Part shown: positions 1-5,092 of the stretch, one piece after another
How the letters are laid out: every line of letters starts with the position of its first letter
How positions within the stretch are numbered: the first letter of the stretch is position 1
Assembly: GCA_014730235.1 (NCBI GenBank)
Contig: WJIO01000119.1
Coordinates: 1-5,092 of the forward strand
Origin: Candidatus Poribacteria bacterium
Lineage (GTDB): Bacteria > Poribacteria > DTPJ01 > WJIO01
DNA: 5,092 bases
Direction of reading: 5' to 3'
Notes under the pieces: generated by a model
What the model saw: only the letters and a program-made list of their open reading frames with translations
What the model was told of the DNA's origin: nothing
Databases searched by the model: none
Translations under genes and position numbers: made by a program

Positions 1-698
1 ATATAATGCTGGATAAAGATCCATCAATACCCCTGGAACCAGGGCCTTACTTGAGAATATCTGTTACAGATCAGGGTGCAGGAATTCCAGAACATTACCT
101 GGGTAAAATATTTGAACCATTTTTTACAACAAAACAGACGGGAAGCGGTCTGGGCCTTGCAAACTGCTATTCTATAATTAGAAATCATAACGGTTACATA
201 TCGGTTGATTCTCAGGTAGGCGTTGGAGCGACCTTTTATATTTATCTTCCAGCTTCACCGGATGTTACTGTATCCAAAGACCGGGCAGAGAAAAACTATA
301 TAATACATGGCTCAGGAAAACTACTGGTCATGGATGATGAGGATATGGTTATTGAATTCCTGACCGATATGCTGGGAAGCATTGGATATGATGTATTAAC
401 CGCCCAAGACGGGGCCAAAGCCGTAGAAATGTATAAAAACGCCAAAGAGAGTGGAAAACCTTTCGATGCTATTATAATGGATTTAACCATCCCCGGCGGA
501 ATGAGCGGAAGAGACGCGATAAGAGAAATCTTAAAATTTGATCCTGATGTTAAAGCTATTGTTTCCAGTGGTTATTTCAACGACCCAATAATGGCTAATT
601 ACAGGGAATATGGTTTTTCAGCAGCTATAGCAAAACCCTACAGAAATGCAGAATTAAGCGAAGTTTTACATGATTTATTGGTAGGAGATAAGAGCTAA
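1..698 (+). CDS. Hybrid sensor histidine kinase, 3' part (HATPase_c end + receiver domain), truncated by window edge
   Basis: This is the C-terminal part of a membrane or cytosolic hybrid sensor kinase that would autophosphorylate on a His and pass the phosphate to its own receiver. The frame is open to the window edge; the ATG at 6 is an internal Met, because the sequence already starts inside the ATPase domain and the N box and dimerisation/phosphoacceptor-His region are missing. Counting from that Met, the G1 box is DQGAGIP (22-28), the F box FEPFFTTK (36-43) and the G2 box GSGLGLA (46-52). After a linker of about 20 residues comes a receiver domain (about 104-226) with acidic pocket D110/D111, phosphoacceptor D159 in MDLTIPGG, switch Ser at 187/188 and K210-P211. 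All key receiver residues are present, so it should accept phosphate. The next gene, a lone receiver, starts one base after the stop and is the obvious phosphorelay partner. The signal sensed cannot be told, as the sensor part is outside the window. Confidence 0.93.
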   Translation, partial: IMLDKDPSIPLEPGPYLRISVTDQGAGIPEHYLGKIFEPFFTTKQTGSGLGLANCYSIIRNHNGYISVDSQVGVGATFYIYLPASPDVTVSKDRAEKNYIIHGSGKLLVMDDEDMVIEFLTDMLGSIGYDVLTAQDGAKAVEMYKNAKESGKPFDAIIMDLTIPGGMSGRDAIREILKFDPDVKAIVSSGYFNDPIMANYREYGFSAAIAKPYRNAELSEVLHDLLVGDKS

Positions 699-699
699 G

Positions 700-1122
700 A
701 TGCGTAGTAATAGGATGGTTTTACTTGTTGAGGACGATAAAATTGATGCTATGACTGTTAAAAGGGCTTTTAGCGATCTCAGTATCTTAAATCCTATTGA
801 AGTAGTGGGCAATGGGGAAGAAGCCCTCTCATATCTTAAAAAACCGGGTAACAAAAAGCCCAGTATAATACTGCTGGATTTGAATATGCCCCGGATGAAT
901 GGGATTGAGTTTTTAAAGGTCGTTAAGCAGGAGGAAAAACTCAAAAAAATACCGGTGGTTGTATTAACAACATCCAGAGCTGACCAGGATAAAGACGAAA
1001 GCTTTGATCTGGGCGCTGCCGGATATATGGTAAAACCTGTCGATTATAATAAATTTGTTGATATTGTAAAAACTATTTATAAATACTGGACTTTCAGTGA
1101 ACTACCGGGTGAAACTAAGTGA
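700..1122 (+). CDS. Stand-alone receiver (CheY/Rcp1-like response regulator)
   Basis: This 140-residue cytoplasmic protein consists of a single receiver domain with no output domain. Acidic pocket E11-D12-D13, phosphoacceptor D60 in LLDLNMPRMNG, switch Thr T90/T91 and K112-P113 are all present. The form of the helix after D60 and the ending with IYKYW resemble the Rcp1-like receivers that accompany hybrid or phytochrome-type kinases. It probably acts as a phosphate shuttle or by protein-protein contact rather than by binding DNA. The start is separated from the kinase stop (TAA 696-698) by one base, so the two are co-transcribed and probably translationally coupled. An AGGAG at 683-687 lies 12 nt before the ATG, slightly far; the in-frame ATG at 715 (MVLLVEDD) is an alternative start that would keep the whole domain. 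The stop is TGA at 1120-1122, 8 bp from the stop of the convergent VWA gene. Confidence 0.93.
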   Translation: MRSNRMVLLVEDDKIDAMTVKRAFSDLSILNPIEVVGNGEEALSYLKKPGNKKPSIILLDLNMPRMNGIEFLKVVKQEEKLKKIPVVVLTTSRADQDKDESFDLGAAGYMVKPVDYNKFVDIVKTIYKYWTFSELPGETK

Positions 1123-1137
1123 TGTAATAATTACTTA
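1116..1137 (+). terminator. Weak AT-rich hairpin between convergent genes, possible terminator
   Basis: Arms TAAGTGAT (1116-1123) and ATTACTTA (1130-1137) can pair in the plus-strand transcript over 8 bp with one G-U wobble, around a 6-nt loop. The hairpin spans the stop codons of both convergent genes. In the minus-strand transcript the wobble becomes an A-C mismatch, so it would be weaker there. No real U-tract follows on either side. It is the only candidate terminator in this 8-bp gap, and the low GC makes a functional intrinsic terminator doubtful. Confidence 0.22.
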
Positions 1138-2339
1138 ATTTCCTCAATAGACATCCACAACCCGCCTGTTTGCTTTGCAATATTTCTCTGGAACGGTTCA
1201 TCTTTGCCTATTACGTCTATAGTTACCTGAGAGCGTTTGGCAGCCCTTAACACATCGCTGACAGGATATGTTCCCTTTACATATTCATCTGTAACCAGTA
1301 TAAAATGCCTGTCTGCACCTGGACGAAATTTCACGTCATCAAAGGCTTTCATAAGCGCATCCAGAGCTCTTTCCCCTCCGCTGACGGCTATGGATTTCAT
1401 TATTTTCTTTATTTCCTTGATATCGGATGTTTGGTTGGTTATTGTTATATCCATACCAAGCCACTCATATACCACGCTGTGATGGAATCGAACAATACCC
1501 AGGGTAAAATCTACTTTAGCCTTTTGTAACCTGTCGATCATCTTGTCCAGATGCTTTCTCACTGCGTCTATATTATCCTGCATACTTTCACTGGTATCAA
1601 TAATAAAAGTAATATCCATCTGGCGGCTGTTTTTAACTGTTATCATGTGCTGGGCTATTTCCTGTAAAGCCCTGATAAGCGGCATTTCTGCTTCGTTATA
1701 GACCTGAAGTTTTTCGCCCAGGGATTCCTTCGATGGTATAATTCCTTCACGATCTACGGAGGTAAGGCCTCCCTGATTTTTACCCTGGCTTCTGGAACCT
1801 GAGTCAGAGCCTACACCTCTTCTGGATCCGCCTGCTCCTTTAGCTGATTCAGAGGAAGATACGCGGGTTGGCAGGGATGTACGGTCGGAAGAATCTTCAA
1901 TAACAGCGGGAATCTTACTTTCGGATTTATAATCAAGATCAGGTTTATTAACTACCGAACGTGGTGGGGTTGGTAATTTTTTACTGGAGTATCTTCCTTC
2001 AGGGGATCGGATGGTTCTTCTTCCACTGGTTCTATTTGGAGTATAAAATTCTCTTGCAGAGGGTTCGGGTTTATTTTTAAATTCTGATTCCGGAACGGAA
2101 ACCAGATCTACATAGACACTGTTGGGTACAGTATATGAACGCTTCTTCATTATTACATCTCTGAATATAACAAGAGCAGCTACATGCAAAACCAGGGAAA
2201 TAATCAGGGCCGTTTTGGTACGGTCTTTCCTTTTTTTCCGCTTTTGAATTCTGCGATTTGGCTTTTGCCATTTCTGTTCCCTTAATATGGCGGATATTTT
2301 ATCACTTCTTTGATTCTTCCAGATGGCTGTATACCTCAA
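1131..2339 (-). CDS. TonB-like-anchored periplasmic VWA-domain protein (5' end probably frameshifted)
   Basis: The open frame gives 402 residues. A very basic N-terminus precedes one membrane span (about 43-59, TALIISLVLHVAALVIF), then YVDLVSVPE, which together resemble the N-terminal anchor of TonB/TolA-type energy transducers. A low-complexity linker rich in Ser, Gly, Arg and Pro (about 85-200) follows. The C-terminal part (about 240-402) is a VWA domain with MIDAS residues DTSES (248-252), a GGE segment (321-323) and D351 in LVTDE. Expected topology is N-terminus in the cytoplasm and VWA domain in the periplasm. VWA domains with a complete MIDAS bind a divalent metal and contact partner proteins. 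The canonical TonB C-terminal domain is absent, so it is not a true TonB.

It is the last gene of the ABC operon. The frame's first start is a TTG at 2339 inside the preceding lipoprotein gene. The ATG at 2271, with TAAGGGA six nt upstream, is a much better start but is one base out of frame; see findings. The partner or substrate is unknown. Confidence 0.85.
   Translation of the reverse strand: MRYTAIWKNQRSDKISAILREQKWQKPNRRIQKRKKRKDRTKTALIISLVLHVAALVIFRDVIMKKRSYTVPNSVYVDLVSVPESEFKNKPEPSAREFYTPNRTSGRRTIRSPEGRYSSKKLPTPPRSVVNKPDLDYKSESKIPAVIEDSSDRTSLPTRVSSSESAKGAGGSRRGVGSDSGSRSQGKNQGGLTSVDREGIIPSKESLGEKLQVYNEAEMPLIRALQEIAQHMITVKNSRQMDITFIIDTSESMQDNIDAVRKHLDKMIDRLQKAKVDFTLGIVRFHHSVVYEWLGMDITITNQTSDIKEIKKIMKSIAVSGGERALDALMKAFDDVKFRPGADRHFILVTDEYVKGTYPVSDVLRAAKRSQVTIDVIGKDEPFQRNIAKQTGGLWMSIEEIK
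2278..2283 (-). promoter_or_regulatory. Shine-Dalgarno pointing to ATG at 2271
   Basis: On the minus strand AAGGGA, part of a longer TAAGGGA, lies six nt upstream of an ATG at 2271-2269. It is the best ribosome binding site near the 5' end of the VWA gene and sits 30 nt after the lipoprotein stop. The ATG opens MAKAKSQNSKAEKK, a plausible cytoplasmic N-terminus, but this frame runs off the VWA frame by one base after the A7 run at 2231-2237. The site therefore argues that the TTG start at 2339 is not the natural one. Confidence 0.55.
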
Positions 2340-2934
2340 TTTCTCTTATAGCTGCAGGGCCTGTGCGGTAGACCTGATAAATATTTATTGGGACACGATT
2401 TCTTCCTTGACCTATATATTCGATCTTACGATCTAGAAGCTTGTCGCTTTCTTTTGGGTCTCTTGTTATATAAACGCCGTCGCTTTCTGCTCTGGTTACA
2501 ACTATTCTGATTCTGTCTGTAGTAAAGTTTATCCTGTGGTCAAAGCGAGGTATGTTTAGTTTATGCCGGTCGGCGTATACCTTTTGTCGTCCAGTCGCAC
2601 TTCCTAAAGCACCAATACGCCGCCAATCCTTATCTTTATGATCCCAGCCAAATACCTGGTATGCTGTTATATTGCGACTGTAGATAATTACACGGTTAAT
2701 CTTTTTCATTTCGGGAAACTTTAATTCAAATTCCCGATCCGGTGGATTTGCGACTCCCCAGGTTTCATAATCACCGTCAACGACTCTGGAATGAGATGAT
2801 TTTGCCCCGTTTGCCGCCAAGGCGAAGTTTTCACTTAGTGATTCAGTTAATAAAGCTGAAAACTTTGGACTGCACGCCTGGACTGTCATAATAATCAGGA
2901 GATATATTATTACTCTCATAGAGATTTTAGTCAT
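2302..2934 (-). CDS. Lipoprotein with discoidin-like (F5/8 type C-like) galactose-binding fold
   Basis: This 210-residue protein begins with a lipoprotein signal: basic MTKISMR, hydrophobic VIIYLLIIMTV, then a VQAC lipobox with the lipidated Cys at 21. Gln at -2 is not the commonest residue but is tolerated. The mature part contains LAANGAKSSHSRVVDGDYETWG (shown here in outline: 39-60, with DGD at 53-55 and W59). This, with the strand RVIIYS (81-86), RIRIVVTRAE (141-150) and a closing REIEVYS (197-203), is the pattern of discoidin/F5-8C-type jelly rolls that bind sugars or other surface ligands. The assignment rests on pattern only, and the ligand is unknown. It would sit on the periplasmic face of the inner or the outer membrane. 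Its ATG shares one base with the ATPase stop (TAATG), and no strong Shine-Dalgarno is visible, so translation is probably coupled. An in-frame Met at residue 6 is an alternative start that keeps the signal. The 3' end overlaps the long form of the VWA frame by 38 nt. Confidence 0.82.
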   Translation of the reverse strand: MTKISMRVIIYLLIIMTVQACSPKFSALLTESLSENFALAANGAKSSHSRVVDGDYETWGVANPPDREFELKFPEMKKINRVIIYSRNITAYQVFGWDHKDKDWRRIGALGSATGRQKVYADRHKLNIPRFDHRINFTTDRIRIVVTRAESDGVYITRDPKESDKLLDRKIEYIGQGRNRVPINIYQVYRTGPAAIREIEVYSHLEESKK

Positions 2935-3602
2935 TACAATATCCGTCCATCCTGCATTTCCAGGATTCTATCCGCATCGGTTCTGAGTCTTTCGTCATGA
3001 GTAACAACAGCAAAGGCCGTTCTTCTTTCATTGCAAAGTTTTTCTATTAGTTGCATAATGCTCGCGCTGTTTCTGCTATCCAGATTTGCTGTGGGCTCAT
3101 CGGCAAATACCACTAATGGGTTATTTGCCAGGGCCCTGGCAAATGATACCCTCTGTTGTTCGCCTCCGGAAAGCTGTGATGGTCTGTGATCCATCCTGTC
3201 CGGGAGTCCCACCTGTGTTAGTAATTCCTTTGCCCTTTCCTCAGCTTCATGTTCTTTTATGCCGGCTATATCCATTGCAATAATAACGTTTTCCAGGGCT
3301 GTCAGATAGGGAATAAGATTGAATAACTGGAATACAAATCCCACTTTTTCCCTTCTTATCATCGAAAGGTCTTCGCTGTCATAATCCACTTCCGTTCCAT
3401 CTATAATCAAACTTCCTGACGTGGGTCGCAGTATACAACCAAGCAGGCTGGTCAGGGTCGTTTTACCTGATCCGCTTTCACCCATTATCACCAGCAGTTC
3501 TCCCTCGTATATGGACATATTGACGTTATCCACAGCCACAACTGCGCTTTCACTTTCACCGAACTTCTTTGTAATATTTATTGATTCAATTAAGCTATTC
3601 AT
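2934..3602 (-). CDS. ABC transporter ATP-binding protein, LolD/MacB-like
   Basis: This 222-residue cytoplasmic ATPase is the energy-giving subunit of the permease encoded just upstream, and its size is normal for LolD/SalX-type subunits. All motifs are intact: Walker A GESGSGKTT (41-49), Q-loop Gln92 in FQLFNLIP, signature LSGGEQQR (144-151), Walker B LVVFADEP (163-170), D-loop NLDS (173-176) and switch His202 in VVTHD. The FQ.FNLIPYLTALENV stretch after Walker A is typical of the MacB/LolD/FtsE group, which power extrusion or mechanical work rather than import. The ATG follows the permease TAG directly (TAGATG) and has GAGGA at a suitable distance upstream, inside the permease gene's end. 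Its own stop overlaps the next ATG by one base. Function is clear at family level; the substrate is not. Confidence 0.95.
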   Translation of the reverse strand: MNSLIESINITKKFGESESAVVAVDNVNMSIYEGELLVIMGESGSGKTTLTSLLGCILRPTSGSLIIDGTEVDYDSEDLSMIRREKVGFVFQLFNLIPYLTALENVIIAMDIAGIKEHEAEERAKELLTQVGLPDRMDHRPSQLSGGEQQRVSFARALANNPLVVFADEPTANLDSRNSASIMQLIEKLCNERRTAFAVVTHDERLRTDADRILEMQDGRIL

Positions 3603-4787
3603 CTAACGTCCTCGAAAAGCGATCATAGGATCAACTGATGCGGCTCTCTTTGCCGCTATATATCCACCATACAGGCATACAGCCATGGTTATCACAGCTA
3701 CCAGAAGGGATTCGCTTGTACTTACTACCACCATTATTGGAAACACACCGGCAGCCAGATATGCCAGGATTATGCCGAGAATTATACCTGCCAGGGTCAT
3801 AATTACCACCTGCTTCAGAATTAAAGACACCACATATTTATCCGAAGCACCTATGGCTTTTAATACACCGATCTCCCGGATTTTTTCCCGGGTTGTGACG
3901 TATGTGATCATGGCCACGATAAGCCCTGTTGCGATCCAGAGCATTATTCGTAAAGCCTGAACCCCTTTCATTGGCTCATCAACGTAGTTTGCCAATATTA
4001 TTTCAACGATTTGATTGCCTGTATGGGCATCAACCCTTACTGTACTTCTCTCTTTAATTTCATTAGCCAGTTGCAGTGGATTGTACCCTTCTGCCACTTT
4101 AACCAGGACTGTATTTACATATATCACGTTAGACAATACAGTTTCCTGGGCTGTTCTTATGTCCATAAATAAAAGCGGCGTATCAAAGACAAAAAACTTC
4201 CCCCGGGTTTTTCCCACAACTCTTAGAGGTTTACCCGCAAGTTCCACATTCTGACCGATCTCTAACCCCGTCAATTCGTCAACTATGACTTCGCCGGGGG
4301 GGATATCCATAGGCCTGTAATCCTCGTATTGGCTGGATTGGAATAACCGACCTATTATAGGGTAAAACGGTGCGTTGGGATCTGTTTTGTCCTTTTCCGA
4401 TGGACCTCCCAACTTTCCCTTTTGATAACCAACCACCACGGCTTTTGTCTCTTTGCCGTTGATCACAGGTCTGGCCTGGGCAAATATAATTGGCGATAGC
4501 GGTATATCCTTATCAACACCTTCAAGGCTTCGCAGTATTTCCAGGTGTTCGCTGTTAAGTAGTGAAAAACCCGCGAAGGTACTTCCTGACCTTTCAGTAG
4601 AAAGCCAAACAGTTCCTGTTTCAGCCTGTTGTTCAACGGACTCCACATAATCTCTGGCCTGCATCCTTAACCCTTTCATTATACCACCCATAAGCAGTAT
4701 AAGGGCAACTAAACAGGCCACGCTTATTATTGTTAATACTATTCTGGCCCTTCTGTAGGCCATGTCTTTTAAAAATACATATTTCAT
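3603..4787 (-). CDS. ABC transporter permease, FtsX/MacB family (DevC/LolE-like)
   Basis: This 394-residue inner-membrane protein has the four-span plan of the MacB/FtsX superfamily. TM1 is at about 16-36, a large periplasmic domain (MacB_PCD-like) at about 37-278, and three C-terminal spans at about 279-298, 324-348 and 358-378. The family's cytoplasmic coupling segment is clear as REIGVLKAIGAS (304-315) after TM2, and the C-terminus closes with the usual VDPMIAFR (385-392). It would pair as a dimer with the ATPase encoded immediately downstream. Length fits single permeases such as LolC/LolE and DevC; it lacks the fused ATPase of MacB. No periplasmic fusion protein is encoded next to it. 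It is the first gene of the operon. No good Shine-Dalgarno precedes the ATG; Met9 is an alternative start, but the first Met leaves a more usual N-terminal stretch. Which substrate it moves, or whether it transmits force instead, cannot be told. Confidence 0.93.
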   Translation of the reverse strand: MKYVFLKDMAYRRARIVLTIISVACLVALILLMGGIMKGLRMQARDYVESVEQQAETGTVWLSTERSGSTFAGFSLLNSEHLEILRSLEGVDKDIPLSPIIFAQARPVINGKETKAVVVGYQKGKLGGPSEKDKTDPNAPFYPIIGRLFQSSQYEDYRPMDIPPGEVIVDELTGLEIGQNVELAGKPLRVVGKTRGKFFVFDTPLLFMDIRTAQETVLSNVIYVNTVLVKVAEGYNPLQLANEIKERSTVRVDAHTGNQIVEIILANYVDEPMKGVQALRIMLWIATGLIVAMITYVTTREKIREIGVLKAIGASDKYVVSLILKQVVIMTLAGIILGIILAYLAAGVFPIMVVVSTSESLLVAVITMAVCLYGGYIAAKRAASVDPMIAFRGR

Positions 4788-4817
4788 AATTAATATCAGG
4801 AAAGATTCATGTGTAAA

Positions 4818-4847
4818 ATTATATTTCTTATATTCATCTATAAGAAA
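4818..4847 (-). promoter_or_regulatory. Candidate promoter of the ABC/VWA operon with overlapping inverted repeat
   Basis: On the minus strand a perfect -10 hexamer TATAAT lies at 4823-4818. Seventeen bp upstream is TTCTTA (4846-4841), a weak -35 with three of six consensus bases. Transcription would start near 4811, giving a leader of roughly 24 nt before the permease ATG. The region is very AT-rich, so TATAAT could arise by chance. The inverted repeat at 4824-4847 fills the -35 and spacer, which is where a repressor operator would lie. Confidence 0.4.
4824..4847. repeat. Perfect 9-bp inverted repeat with 6-nt spacer
   Basis: Arms TTTCTTATA (4824-4832) and TATAAGAAA (4839-4847) are exact reverse complements around the spacer ttcatc. 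Two readings fit: an operator overlapping the promoter of the downstream operon, or a weak AT-rich terminator for the ATPase remnant whose stop is at 4852. In the minus-strand RNA the hairpin is followed by UAUAAUUUU, an imperfect U-tract, and the stem holds only one G-C pair, so it would be weak as a terminator. Confidence 0.5.
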
Positions 4848-4851
4848 CGAT

Positions 4852-5058
4852 TTATTTATAATTATTGATTACATATAATTGGAACTCTAATGCTCTTAAT
4901 CCATAAGCGCACTTTTCACCTATGATAAATGTAACAGATGGATGCATTTTAAAAGATTCCAGATGTTTTACTGCATCCAGACAAAAGGGGTATTCATTAA
5001 AAGACTCAACCTTATCCCGAAGTAACGAGACTTCGATAAGGTGCCGATCTGTTATCAT
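4852..5058 (-). pseudogene. N-terminal remnant of a P-loop (AAA/ABC-like, COG3910-type) ATPase, cut at Walker A
   Basis: The first 48 residues, counted from the ATG at 5058, match the N-terminal pattern I recall for predicted P-loop ATPases of the COG3910 type: IEVSLLRDKVESF, NEYPFCLDAVKHLESF and HPSVTFIIGE. In those proteins the next residues are the Walker A sequence NGSGKST. Here the frame instead reads KCAYGLRALEFQLYVINNYK and stops at 4852, giving 68 residues against the roughly 230 or more expected. Neither of the other two frames downstream holds a Walker A motif, so one frameshift does not explain it; the rest of the gene is gone or displaced. The ATG at 5058 has AAAGG nine nt upstream; the frame stays open to a TTG at 5091 near the window edge, but that extension is not typical of the family. 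It could still be expressed as a short peptide, without ATP binding. Confidence 0.68.
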
Positions 5059-5092
5059 AAGCAAAAACCTTTCAATATCTATTGGTAACAAC

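Noticed and set aside
2077-2271. Separate 64-residue minus-strand gene starting MAKAKSQNSK
   Set aside because: It has a good ribosome binding site, but after about 15 residues it becomes Cys-rich nonsense in the shadow of the VWA membrane span. It is better explained as the displaced 5' end of the VWA gene.
3685-3960. Plus-strand ORF of 91 codons opposite the permease gene
   Set aside because: It lies fully antisense to a clear FtsX-family gene and its translation has no recognisable domain. The other antisense frames at 296-490, 675-944, 1237-1529, 3086-3283, 3421-3606, 4015-4254 and 4453-4650 are rejected for the same reason.
4463-4648. Minus-strand ORF inside the permease gene in another frame
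   Set aside because: It overlaps the periplasmic domain of the permease, has no start signal and no family pattern; a shadow frame.
4796-4810. Tiny leader ORF (ATG AAT CTT TCC TGA) before the permease gene
   Set aside because: Four codons, with no ribosome binding site and no attenuator-like structure after it; expected by chance.
4790-4817. Promoter TTTACA / TATTAA just before the permease ATG
   Set aside because: The -10 would end two bases before the ATG, so transcription would start at or inside the start codon. The TATAAT further upstream is more reasonable.
4852-4912. Integron attC site or CRISPR repeat in the tail of the ATPase remnant
   Set aside because: I looked for attC core sites, repeated units with spacers and terminal inverted repeats and found none. 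The short AATTAT repeats here are expected in such AT-rich DNA.

Overview
The window is bacterial: densely packed genes, overlapping or abutting stop and start codons, two-component signalling proteins, a lipoprotein signal and an FtsX/MacB-type ABC transporter. By eye it is moderately AT-rich. A lipoprotein plus a TonB-like N-terminal anchor suggests a Gram-negative, diderm cell. The hybrid kinase followed by a lone receiver is a layout common in Desulfobacterota (former Deltaproteobacteria) and related phyla. That placement is a low-confidence inference; no RNA gene or marker gene is present to settle it.

Region 1 (1-1122, plus strand) is the end of a signalling operon. It holds the 3' part of a hybrid histidine kinase (end of the HATPase domain plus a C-terminal receiver), then one base later a 140-residue stand-alone CheY/Rcp1-like receiver. 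The sensor part of the kinase lies upstream of the window.

Region 2 (1131-4787, minus strand) converges on region 1 with only 8 bp between the stop codons. It is a compact four-gene operon, in transcription order: FtsX/MacB-like permease, LolD/MacB-like ATPase, a lipoprotein with a discoidin-like (galactose-binding-like) fold, and a single-span membrane protein with a TonB-like N-terminus and a periplasmic von Willebrand factor A (VWA) domain. The junctions are TAGATG, TAATG and a short gap or overlap, so the genes look translationally coupled. No membrane fusion protein and no outer-membrane channel are encoded in the window. The likely picture is an ABC machine of the MacB/Lol mechanotransmission class in the inner membrane, working with a periplasm-facing lipoprotein and a metal-binding VWA adhesion module. 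The substrate is unknown.

The VWA gene's 5' end is suspicious. The open frame begins only at a weak TTG inside the preceding gene. A well-placed ATG with a good Shine-Dalgarno lies 30 nt after that gene's stop but in a different frame, and removing one A from an A7 run joins the two into a sensible protein start.

Region 3 (4788-5092) holds an AT-rich promoter region with a perfect 9-bp inverted repeat and, upstream of it, a 68-residue remnant of a P-loop ATPase. The remnant has a recognisable family N-terminus but breaks off exactly where the Walker A motif should be.
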